The notes under the pieces were generated by a model. The model was not told where the DNA came from, searched no databases, and saw only the letters and a program-made list of their open reading frames with translations. Source: Trichosphaerium sp. ATCC 40318 (lineage: Eukaryota; Discosea; Flabellinia; Trichosidae). From it: 64,000 bases of DNA. The position numbers and the translations under genes were made by a program. Location: positions 266,627 to 330,626 of the forward strand of contig JALMLS010000488.1 of the NCBI GenBank assembly GCA_038496445.1. Direction: 5' to 3'. Below, in pieces: positions 24,108 to 34,091 of the stretch (positions within the stretch are counted from its first letter, which is position 1; each line of letters starts with the position of its first letter).

Positions 24108-25322
24108 ATGAACTCAAACAGCTCATTCTTTGACGAGATTCCGGTTGAAGTCATTATTTATATTCTACGGTTTGTTTCTGTGTTATCTATGCATACAGTA
24201 GTACGTACATCAAAATTATTAGCCAATATTGCTGTACAACACTTGAAGTACAACAATGGCAGTAGAACTATAGTTTTAAAAAGAAAACAGCTTAAAAAGC
24301 TATACAAGACAGCTCCATATCTCATAAAGAAACATACAATTTCCCCACTCTTTAAAATCAAACAAAAAGACTTAAAGTACCTGAACGGTGCTTATGCACT
24401 TAAACTCAGGGAATTGAAACTAACAGTTGATTTTACAGAATTTACTGTAGTTGATTGTATTGACTTCACACCATGTTATCACGTGAGAGATAATCATCTC
24501 AAACAACTTGCAGGAATACATAAAATTCTATTACGTGGGTCTAGTATAACAGATGCAGGTGTGAAAGCATTGGCTGGTGTTCATACTATTAAATTGAGCG
24601 AATGTTCAGATATTACAGATGATGGTATTACAGCTTTAGCTGGCGTTCATACAATTAATCTTTACAAAACACGTGTCACAGACGATGGTATTAAAGCATT
24701 AGCATTTGCTGGTAGTATTCATTCTATTGATATTAGTTGTTGTAAAAATATAACAGATGATGGTGTTATGGCGCTAGCACAAACAGGTGTTCATACCATT
24801 TCTTTAAATTGTTGTGATATTACAGATGAAAGTATCAAAGCATTAGCTGCATCTGGAGTTCATACTATTAGTCTATGGTACACAAAAGTCACAGATGAGG
24901 GTGTTAAAGCATTAGGAGCATCTGGTGTGTACAGTATTGAGTTAGGGCATTGTGTCCTAGTTACAGATGAAGGTGTTAAAGCATTAGCTGGTGTTCATAC
25001 CATTAACTTAGAGGGATGTAAAGTTACAGATGACGGTATTAAAGCGTTAGCTGGTGTTCATTCGATTATCTTAGATGGAAATACTGAAATAACAGATAAT
25101 GGTGTTAAACATTTAGCTGGTGTTTATGACATATCACTAAGAGGATGCCATCAACTAACAGACAATGGAATAAAAGCATTGATTGGTGTACATGTAATCA
25201 ATTTAAAGTCATGTCACAATGTTACAAAAAGTGCCGTAGAAGCTTTAGGTGATGCTAAAATTGACTTAAATATAGTAGAAGTTAGAACATACAGTGAAAA
25301 ATTGACTGGAATTTTTAAATAA
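24108..25322 (+). CDS. F-box/leucine-rich-repeat protein, intronless paralogue
   Basis: A single frame of 404 residues from ATG 24108. Residues 8-45 form an F-box (FDEIPVEVIIYILRFVSVLS). A basic linker follows, then about a dozen Cys-type LRRs with the core GVHTINL...ITDDGIKALA. It shares repeat consensus, lack of introns and domain order with the gene at 8044-9456, so the two are paralogues. Two units carry a short insertion (FAGSIHS, QTGVHT). Inferred role: substrate adaptor of an SCF ubiquitin ligase. It begins 267 bases after Dna2 on the same strand. Confidence 0.85.
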   Translation: MNSNSSFFDEIPVEVIIYILRFVSVLSMHTVVRTSKLLANIAVQHLKYNNGSRTIVLKRKQLKKLYKTAPYLIKKHTISPLFKIKQKDLKYLNGAYALKLRELKLTVDFTEFTVVDCIDFTPCYHVRDNHLKQLAGIHKILLRGSSITDAGVKALAGVHTIKLSECSDITDDGITALAGVHTINLYKTRVTDDGIKALAFAGSIHSIDISCCKNITDDGVMALAQTGVHTISLNCCDITDESIKALAASGVHTISLWYTKVTDEGVKALGASGVYSIELGHCVLVTDEGVKALAGVHTINLEGCKVTDDGIKALAGVHSIILDGNTEITDNGVKHLAGVYDISLRGCHQLTDNGIKALIGVHVINLKSCHNVTKSAVEALGDAKIDLNIVEVRTYSEKLTGIFK

Positions 25323-25405
25323 ATCATAACTTGAAATTTGACATTTGCATGTACACAACCATTCGCTGTACAATACACATTTAAGAAGTACACATATTAT
25401 ATGTC

Positions 25406-25652
25406 ATGGATGGAGTAAAAAAGAATTATTTTGATAGTGATACATCACAAGCATTAAGTAAGTACTTTCTTGAATTACTACGTTATTCTGTTGATTTTGC
25501 AAAAGCATACATTTTATTGCTACTGAAAGCTAGGTAATAATTCAGACAAATACAACAGTCCACTACTTTATACCCATTCTTCATCCACGCCATTATCCAT
25601 AACCAACAGCGTGCTTATTAACAACTATGGCACAGGCACTATGCAGTGTTGA
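25406..25652 (+). CDS. small Ser/Asn-rich protein, tentative
   Basis: Exons 25406-25457 and 25534-25652, with a 76-nt gtaagt...ctag intron, give 56 residues. The product is Ser/Thr/Asn-rich (ATGGATGGAG start, TGA stop). There is no homology clue. The intron length matches the local 76-79-nt class, which is the main support. Confidence 0.35.
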
Positions 25653-26107
25653 TATCTTTGAATATGTTTGGAAGGTGTCTAAGATTGGACTAAACTCTTC
25701 TAACGTAGCTGACGTAGTACTTTTTATCAACGAACACAAAACCTGCAGCTAGACATCGAGTGAGATAAATTGCAGTTTGGGTTTGCACTACTTTTCGAAA
25801 TTGATTGCCTCCAAAAGAACAGATTTCGAAGAAATACAACATGGCTGCCACATTTCGAAACGTAGTGCAAACCCAATGTGTAAACGCTTTTGAGGCATCT
25901 TGTAATTATACGAAGTGTGGCACTCTGCTAATTTCAGATGCTTTTGGCCAGCTGGGCTACGCCTGTTTGAATCTATAGCTTGTCAACAGCCGAAAGTAAA
26001 GGTGATTAAATCTTGTGTAGCACAGAAGAAAAGTGCAAGGCTTTTTTTTGTGTCACAAACTAACCGAGGATTGGCGACTTAAAGCCATAAGAAGTTTGTT
26101 AATCCAC
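25653..26107. other. intergenic region holding an inverted repeat
   Basis: No coding frame is supported. It contains the 23-bp inverted repeat described in the next entry. Confidence 0.4.
25778..25875. repeat. 23-bp inverted repeat with 52-nt spacer
   Basis: The left arm 25778-25800 and right arm 25853-25875 are reverse complements with one mismatch, as read directly. The transcript could fold into a long-stem hairpin. It could be a tiny foldback element, a small-RNA precursor or a relic of a mobile element. Confidence 0.7.
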
Positions 26108-27150
26108 ATGCGCAATACCTCTTCATATGTCGTTTTCGTTTTTATCCTAGTATCATGCTCATACGCTACTCATTTGCTGTATGGCACGATATCAGGACCA
26201 GACTCAAAAAAATACCAATCATCGATCGCTGATGTCTCTGATACTGGCGTAATCACTCCTACTTCGCTAGGCGCATTATCTGCTTGTAGAGCTACGTCAT
26301 GTAGCGGTAATCAAGCGCTTAACGCTCTAGACATAAAAAATAATATTCTCTATACACTACAGGCAACCGCCGTACTCAGAACAGTTTCTATATCACGTGT
26401 CAATATTAAAACAGGCGTATACATGCCTCCAATCGTATTTTCGCCTTTTGGATACAACACGGACTGTAAGCAAGCGATGAAGATACAAACAATGAAGTAT
26501 GACAGTAAACGTAAAGCATTAGTACTTCTACAACAAGGTATGACAGCGGCTGACTCTGTAAATGTGTTAAACGTATACTTGGAAAAAAATACTACATTTT
26601 ACACTCCTTTTTTCGAAATTGTTGAAACGAAGCTTGGTCCTGGTCTTCTTGAAGGACAAAATGGCGTTTACTACTTAGATGATAAATCAAGTATTCTTTA
26701 CCGTACAGATGGAGACACTATAGACTCTGTTTATGTTACCACTGGCGCTACAGCTATGAAGCAAATATCACCAAACTGTAATGGTACTTTGGAGTATTTG
26801 GTTCAGATTGAAGGAGCCAAACCGGGTGACCTCTACGGTCTTTCAAGCTATTATATTGCCACAAATAACAATAGAAGTAACTACTTTAAACTATCCGTAA
26901 ATACAAGCACATGCAATCCTGCGAGCATAAAACCAGGTAATTGAGAAAAAAAAAAAGAAAGAAAAAAATAAGAATACTGAATACCGTTTTAGGTTTTAAC
27001 TTACTGATCGACAACCCAGTTCCTTTGCAACGCAATCCAGGTCAAGTAGCTTTTCTAAACTTCCCGTCAAGTCCCATTTATGTATACGACTTTGTTAAAC
27101 AGAGCCTAGAACTTGTAACATCTGGGAGTGTAAGCTCTTTGTTAGGTTAA
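26108..27150 (+). CDS. secreted protein of unknown family
   Basis: ATG at 26108 begins a signal peptide (SSYVVFVFILVSCSYATH). Two exons (26108-26936, 26993-27150) give 328 residues. The body is Thr/Ser/Asn-rich with several NXS/T sites and spaced Cys. Repeated units of the type 'LYTLQATAVLRTVSISRVNI' suggest a beta-propeller-like or beta-rich extracellular fold. An in-frame upstream start at 26033 would add a non-signal extension, so I prefer 26108. Function unknown. Confidence 0.75.
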
Positions 27151-28011
27151 ATAAATAAAAACAACCAACCCTTCGCTAATATGTTTTCTAACCAACTTGT
27201 TGTTACAAAGACCCACTGTCATGTAGTTCTTTTGTGATCAATGCGCCTAAATCCATTCAATGTTGCTCACTTTCATGTGCAAACAGCAAACCACAATTCC
27301 TCTCCACTATATGGATATGGCAGATATTGTTCACTGCGTCTTTTGCTGAGACTTACTACAAGTAAAACGAGCATAAATCATACCACTATTGATTCAACAA
27401 ACCAAGTGTTTTGAATACAATACAATAAGGTTGTCCAGTAAATAGATTGCGTGATGAAAGCAAACCAACTAGCTACATGGTTTAGTAGTTATGTTGTAAA
27501 AAATTATAAGGGATAGTCGTGATTTAAATGAAGTCGCTCAGATTAGTTACGTACACCGCTTTAACGTTATCTTGATGTTGTTGACTGTACCTAACGGTTC
27601 TGTGGTGCTACAGCAGCGACAAAATCATAGCGGCACTTGAAAAATACGAAGTTTCCAGAATGCGGAATCATATGAGAAAGTAATAGAGGTAGCTATTAGG
27701 CATAGCACATTGATAAAAGGAGCACCAGATAAATGATTAAAGAAACCACTTTTTTTTTTTTTTGATGAAGAGCGTAGTCAAATGCTATTTGTTCGACCCA
27801 TCTTCCAGATCCATCAGTAATTTCCTATTAAATTTGTTTTATTAATCCGGGGCTTCGGTTCCATGGATCTTTTTGTTCTATGAGCTTACAGCAATACCAA
27901 TGATTATTTGTTTTCCGCTGTAAGAAAAACTCTTGAACCGTTAACAGAATAGAAAAGCAACAAATTAAGCCAGAGCGGTGCTCAGATCTTAATTGACACT
28001 ACTTCGATAAG
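27151..28011. other. intergenic, nothing recognised
   Basis: AT-rich with a T15 run at about 27750. No supported coding frame. Confidence 0.35.
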
Positions 28012-28974
28012 ATGAAACTCACGTATTATGACTGTCGGGCACGTGCAGAACCTATCAGGCTTTTACTCGCCGACCAAAAGGCAGACTATGAGTATAGATG
28101 CGTCTCACTAGAAGAGTGGAAGACGTTAAAACCAACAGTAAGGCTTCCTCGGATTTTGAGAATAGTTTCACCGGTTTAACACAAGCCTTAGATAAAACCT
28201 TTTGAAGTGCTCCCAATATTCTCAGACGGTGAGATTAACATGAGTCAGTCTCAAGCCATTTTGCGTTACCTAGCAAAAAAGTATGATCTGTATGGAAAGG
28301 ATGAGTTGGAGCGTATCAAATGCGACATTGCTCAAGAAGCTTTAGTTGATGCTCAGAAAGCAATAGGAGATTTCACTTGGAATAAGAATTGGGTACGTAG
28401 TTCTGATACATACAGATCTTTTTTGGCAACTTTTCAAATAACTTTTCATGATCACAGTTGGCTTATGCTTCCTGTAGAAGGAAGAAAAAGCAGCGTATCT
28501 CAAGAAAGATTTGGAGCCTTGGCTCAATAAACTCAGTTATGTAATGGAGATGAATAAATCTCCTAACGGATGGTTTGTTGGAGAGAACATAACATTTGCA
28601 GGTACTAAATTTTTTGAAGAAAAAATAAAGCAGCTACATAAACGGTATTGTCACATTCCGCGGGATTGACATTGTTGTTCATGAATATCCTTTTCTTTTT
28701 CCTCAATACTAACAGGTTTGCCATAGATTACATCTTGTTCAATACTCTGGATTTTGCGAGAGCAATAGATAAACCAACCTTGGAAAAGTTCAAATCTCTT
28801 TGCGTTTGGAAAAAGAAGTTTGAAAGTAGACCAAACATTGCTTCATACCTTGCTTCAGACTCACGTCCTAAAACCCTAACAGTTTCAATGGCACCGTAAG
28901 TTACATACTGATTAACAAACACTTTCTTGTCTTACTTTAAACGCAGATACGGTGGAACACCTGAAACGTCATGA
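28012..28974 (+). CDS. glutathione S-transferase, sigma/mu-like
   Basis: ATG at 28012. The N-terminal thioredoxin fold has the catalytic Tyr in MKLTYYDCRARAEPIRLLLA, then the glutathione-binding cis-Pro and Ser in VLPIFSDG and SQSQAILRYLAKKY. The helical domain follows, with KKDLEPWLNK, GWFVGENITFADY and FKSLCVWKKKFESRPNIASY. Five exons close in frame to TGA 28974. The enzyme conjugates glutathione to electrophiles in the cytosol. Length of about 215 residues fits the family. The 3' splice site of the third intron has two equivalent options, three bases apart. Confidence 0.9.
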
Positions 28975-29175
28975 ACTTCTTCACTACTAACAAGCATCCT
29001 ACACCATCGCATTAATAATCATTGCAAGACCTATGCTAATATAGTCATATGTAACTTGAATAAATAATATTCCTTGAATAGTTGTTTATTGTTATTTTAC
29101 ATGAGATATTTTGTTGAATTTTGTAGCAAAGCTTTGACGATTGTATGTAGTTTTTTGGAAGGTTGTAAACAACAA

Positions 29176-29247
29176 GCCTTCTTAGCTCAGCGGTAGAGCG
29201 AACGGTTCTTGTCCGTTTGGTCATTGGTTCAATCCCCATAGGAGGCT
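29176..29247 (+). tRNA. tRNA-Lys (anticodon CUU)
   Basis: A full cloverleaf: 7-bp acceptor with one G-U, D-arm GCTC/GAGC, 5-bp anticodon stem AACGG/CCGTT and loop TTCTTGT giving anticodon CTT. T-loop TTCAATC. Internal promoter A box (TAGCTCAGCGG) and B box (GGTTCAATCCC) are intact. A TTTT terminator follows at about 29252. The middle T-stem pair is a T-C mismatch. No intron. Confidence 0.88.
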
Positions 29248-29450
29248 GTAAATACTTTTAGTATGCACACTACAGAGTGCACAAACTAAAATTTATACGA
29301 TGAATTTGCACACTTTATCACAACTTGCAACCATCTCAAAAATACAATCTATTGTACTATACGTTTAAAATTTTACCAATAAATGTATTACCTAACCAGA
29401 AGCTGGGTAGCGAAGGAAAGTCCATGGTAAACGGAGTCAAAACATGATAG

Positions 29451-29766
29451 AAATTTCAGTGAATGTTGCGTTTTCATTTCTTTGGCACTTTGATCACAAT
29501 CCCACAATTTTTTTAATTCTACACAATGCTGATGATAAAAGGTTGTCAACGTTTCCTTCTCATGTGTTTCTCGGCCTAATGGCTTTGATCATGTGTAGTA
29601 AAAGTTCAGCTTGGGTTAAACCCCATGCAAGTGACCACGTGTCACTTTGTCTTTAACCCCATTATTTGGAAAACTAATGGTGATTTGATATTGCTTGCAA
29701 TGTCATTTGCCATACAGTGATTATCCTAGCACAGCACTACCCGCTAGAGTCTTAGTCACTTTTTTA
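29451..29766 (+). repeat. dispersed repeat, unit B
   Basis: This 316-bp stretch is nearly identical, in inverted orientation, to 54441-54756. A partial copy lies near 56200-56266. Any open frame inside it is shared only because the DNA is repeated; I see no transposase motif. Confidence 0.8.
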
Positions 29767-29961
29767 TCAAATAGCTGCTTGTCCATGTTCCAGTGACTGC
29801 TTCATGCGTAAGTCAACTATTTGGAAGTACGCTACTAAGCTACAGACAAAACAGAAGCAGTACTTTTCGCTCAATGTCACTTTTCTGTAAAAGTCAGTTC
29901 AACTTTTTTTCTTATTTCTCAGTCAGCTCAACATCAAGAGTTTGCGAAACACTTTAAACAT

Positions 29962-30627
29962 ATGGCAGCAACCTCAGGTTATACTCTTATGCATGGCTCA
30001 GGTGAAAAAGTGTACCCTGTACCAAACGAGGAGAATACGTTTATTTTAGACGCAACAACAAAAGAAACCGGTATATGGTTACAAGATCTAATGCTAGCGC
30101 CTGGTTCCGTTGTTACAGCTAGCATGGAATTTATATCTTACCCAAATAACGACGTTGGCCGCCACGGCGGTGTGGTACTTGGAGAACACGACGTAAGTGC
30201 TTCTTAAATTTAACTTCGCCACGTGGCTATGCATAAAAAACTAAAAAAGGGAGGATAGCTAAATCGCGTAAACTAATTAAAAGAACAGGTTGGTAGCAAA
30301 AACAGATGGCCAAACTCGGGAAACAGTGGAGTCAACATAGATTGGATTGATAGGCCTCATGATCACGGTTATAGAATGCCCGGAGGCGAAAGGTGCTACC
30401 TTTTAATGCAGAATATCAACTGATTTATTTTTTCATCAAGCTTGTTTTCAGATGCAAAACATCCAGGAAAATTATGGACATTTGTAGTGCCAAAAGTAGG
30501 ATGTATGAGGTTTTACTCCGACTGGGAAGAAGTTGGACAAGTGACAATGAAAAGTAAATGGGGTGAGATAGGCGTATGGGCATGTACCGGATGTGTATTG
30601 AAAGCAACTGTAAAAATATTAAAATAA
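29962..30627 (+). CDS. beta-rich cytosolic protein of unknown function
   Basis: Exons 29962-30192, 30289-30392 and 30441-30627 sum to 173 residues in frame. No signal peptide. Trp/Gly/His-rich, with VGRHGGVVLGEHDVGS, WIDRPHDHGYRMPGGE and LWTFVVPKVGCMRFYSDWEE. The spacing of aromatic strands suggests a lectin- or laminin-G-like jelly roll, but this is only an impression. The first intron holds CACGTG near 30221. Confidence 0.7.
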
Positions 30628-30753
30628 TTACAGCAGCGTCTATTGTACCATTTATTGTACTATTTACATTACTTTTTTGAGAGTCCATACTCCTCAACCA
30701 CAGTCTGTATACTCTAGCCATAAAAGCTTGTTGAAGCTTTTTTAAGACGTGTT

Positions 30754-32955
30754 TTATGAAGATATTGCAGTTATGTGTTGAGGTAGAGTTAACATCACTT
30801 TTTGTGTTACAGTTGGCGAGTCAATCAGTGGTCTTGCATTCCCTTGTAAATTCGTATCTATGTTCACATGTGGTGCGAAATGTTTGATTGTAGCTACCAA
30901 CTGTTCAACTGTTGTATCCCACCAGTAAGGTATTTGGACCAACGAAATACCTAACAACTTTGATAAGTTCCAATCGATAAAAAAATTATACATACCTACT
31001 GCTTCGCATTGAGCACTTTTTTCTGCATCACGTGTTTGTTGTACTTCAGTTGGATTCCATTTGAAAATATCCTTATAATGCTGTTCTCCTAAACAATAAG
31101 TTAAGAAGCACAGACTCGGTAAACAAAAAACTGGGATTCAAAAAGCAAACCTTGATATTCAAACGCCAAGTTCTGAGCTGGAATGTAAAGATCGACTGAT
31201 AAGACAGTATATGAACCGCTCCTTAGAGATATAGAAGCCTCTTCAATAATCTCACAGGAAGGGAATATACTTGCAATAGCTCTACCAAGCTCTCTATTTT
31301 GAAGTCAATAACAAGTAAAACAACATTCGTAGAAGTAAACATACTTTTGTTTGCTATACTTCTTTAACCCACGGAACTGTCGCCACACCCACGGGAAATT
31401 TGGCTCTATCGATTTAAGAACGTAGGGCCAGTATCTTATTAACCCACGACCTCCAAGATCAGCTAGTTGCTGATGAGATACATTGTACCTAGTGGTCATG
31501 AGTTTAACCGTATTAGTGACTAGACGAACCACATTGATGGTGTTTTGACACCTGTTGCTCTTTTGACACGTTCAAGAAACGCTTGCTGATGCAAAGATGT
31601 CTGCCAGTAAGAAGTTTTCCAACTTCTCTTTTCCCATGCGAAATGCGGATACAGAGATTGCATACATTCAAACAAAGATTGATTGTGTTGATCTCTAACT
31701 AGCTTGTTAATTGCGGTGATTACTTTGTTGAAGAAATGAAGCGTACAGTATACCCTTACCACCTTGAACGATTATTTCAGCTTTATCTACATTGTACCAT
31801 CCTTCTAGTTCTTTTACACCTAATCTCTTTCCAATAAACTCAAGAGAAGTCCTTTGGTTTGATTCGTCAAAAATAGGTTTATGTCTATAACAAGATTAAG
31901 AAGTTGTCGCAGAACCACACATGCGTACGTAAACCTTTCATGGTCCCATTTATGGTGAGGGTAAACAGCCTTCAAACAAGACTCCATTGAACCATACCTT
32001 AAGGAAGTTAATCAAGGCAGTTCTGTTAAGTATGTCTTCTTACAATTTTGACTGTAGTGTTCCAGTAAACTCTAGAGCATCACTTCGACGGATATTATAC
32101 CAGTCATCTAGATGTTTGATACCAAATAACTCACCAACATCATCTAGAGTCTTTTCTTGGTTACTCTTTTTACTCCAAAACATTCTCGGAGCCTTGTTGA
32201 AGTTTCTTTCGTTCCAATCATAGTAAGGATACAAAACAGATAAAGCCTTAAACATCGAACCATTGTAACTACAATAAAAAAGTGAGCACGTGATTAATTG
32301 GTCTAAAAATAGTGCAATGTACAAAGATCGAATTAATTGTTCAACATCAAAATGGTATACATCCTCTAGGCAAACTGAGCACCAACTTTCAAGTTCTTTG
32401 ATATCAAGGTGTTCAGCAAGATGATTAAATATTTTCTTTTGTTCCTTCTTTGAGCTTCTGTATCCCCAGCACGTTCTGTTGACTTAGTATTCAAGTGCAT
32501 AGTATTAACTACCGTACTTGAACAGCCATAGTTTCCATTCATGGCCAGGATACAAGCTATTGAAACAATCTCGGAGAGAACCATTGTAAAACTCACTTGC
32601 AAAAAAAGTTGTCAATAAGAAAACCTTCAGTACTTCACTTAAAACTTACAAAATGCCTTTTGCGCCATACTTGTCAAGTACGTCTACTTTAGAGATATTA
32701 TACCATTGATCAAGTTGCATTATGTTTAACCGGATGGCTATGTCTTCAAATCGCTTGCGTTGCTTTTTTATATTACTCCAAGGATGTTTACGTATATTTG
32801 GTGGTTTGTTAGCCAATTTTGCTGTGACATCATGAAATTCTAGAATTAATTACTCGTAACGCCGTTATAGTAATGTATGTACCGTTTCCGCTTGCGTATG
32901 CGCGTTTTTGGGTTAGTGCGGAAGTTACACATCTACATAACCCCCGATTGTACAT
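30754..32955 (-). CDS. mitochondrial Trp-repeat protein with C-terminal nuclease-like domain
   Basis: ATG 32955 opens a presequence-like N-terminus (CVTSALTQKRAYASGN) that is Arg-rich, lacks acids and has an R-x-Y cleavage-type site. Intron 32882-32840 joins it in frame to the body. Five diverged units of about 60-75 residues follow, each with a (L)xxWYNV motif, then NGS, then LYPxxxW; examples are LDQWYNISKVDVL, LEGWYNVDKAEII and ALSVLYPYYDWNERNF. The C-terminus reads SVDLYIPAQNLAFEYQGEQH, later QTRDAEK and ISLVQIPYWWD. This layout is like RAP/PD-(D/E)XK domains with D, E-x-Q and a terminal PYWW. RAP proteins act on organellar RNA, so a role in mitochondrial RNA processing is inferred. About eight exons; stop 30754. 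Confidence 0.75.
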
Positions 32956-33325
32956 AAAACGGAGGCCACTACCAACCACAAGTGATAGGATCTAATTTAG
33001 CCGTGTAGTGCCTACACAACAACTCTATAGCCACCTTTCCTCGCTAGGAAGCGAAATACAGCTCACCAAGCGTTACTCAACCATTCTCGCCTTCGCTTAC
33101 GGTTTTTCTCGTTAAGGCACTTCAGCTCGGTTTAAAAAAGGGTAGTGACATCAATAACAACCACAACGTTCACATTGCTTATTGCTTGGTTTCCGGAATA
33201 AGTTTATTCGGTACATTTTATTTGCTCAGCTAAAACAAGTTGGTAACCCTTTTGTGTACCATAGAGTACAATACAAGATATTGCAAGACAGTTAAAGTAA
33301 ATAGCAGCCGAAAAACGTATTGGGT
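32956..33325. other. divergent promoter region
   Basis: 370 bases between oppositely oriented genes. It is more GC-rich than introns, and no coding frame is supported. Confidence 0.4.
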
Positions 33326-33925
33326 ATGTCTACTGAAGATAGAAGTGTAGAGACAAGTGGATCAGAGGAATCGTGCACCGAAAGCGAAAGCGAAGGACAC
33401 GTAGCAGTTCTAAAGAGTGAGAGCGAAGAAGCTCTAGAATCTACAGAAAACAGTGCCTCAGAGTCTCAAAGCGCAACAAGAGCAGTTGAGAAGCCTCAAA
33501 AACCAGAACAAGATGATAGTGAACCTTCAATGCCAGAAGAAGAAGAAGTAGAACCAGCAGAAATGCCTAAAAAAGTAGGCCTAAAAAGTAAAACAATCAA
33601 GCTACCAAAAGACGAAGATGAAGAAAAATACGACAATGACAAGGTGTTACAACATGGTGATAAGGAGTTTATCATTGGTTTCTTGCTTGGTTTATTATTA
33701 AACTTTATCGGGCTATGCATAGGATTACTTGTGTACCGCAAGAAAAGCAAGACTGGGTGAGTATATTGTTTGATATTTGTTTTTTGCAAAACAATTAATG
33801 TTGTTCGTAGGCGCTATGGTTCTGTCGCAGGGTTTGTATTGAGTACATGCTTCATAATAACAATTGGGTTGATTGCTATCATCATTTTCGCAACGAGTTT
33901 AGGTGAAAATGTAAGGATATTTTAA
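33326..33925 (+). CDS. acidic protein with two C-terminal membrane helices
   Basis: Exons 33326-33756 and 33811-33925 give 181 residues. The first ~110 residues are Glu/Ser-rich and likely disordered. Two hydrophobic helices follow: FIIGFLLGLLLNFIGLCIGL and AGFVLSTCFIITIGLIAIII, with a basic loop YRKKSKTGRY between them. No signal peptide, so it is probably a hairpin membrane protein with a cytosolic tail. Family not recognised. Confidence 0.75.
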
Positions 33926-34091
33926 GATGATAGAAACCCACATACCAGAGAAAGACTAGACTGTATACTAACGACAAACATAAAAAATAACATTAAAATT
34001 TTTATTATCTTATTGTACACGTGTTTGTCTAAAGAAGAAAAAAAACTAGCCTCTGAGGCTAGTATACTTAAAGTACGTCATAAGAAACCAC

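Noticed and set aside
24900-25100. Tandem DNA repeats in the LRR gene as a satellite
   Set aside because: The periodicity follows the LRR codons and is explained by the protein repeat.
29045-29239. Minus-strand frame starting MGIEPMTKRT
   Set aside because: It is the antisense reading of the tRNA gene, a frequent annotation artefact.
29444-29656. 70-codon frame with a close twin at 54551-54748
   Set aside because: The similarity reflects the repeated DNA element; there is no start context, intron or known motif.
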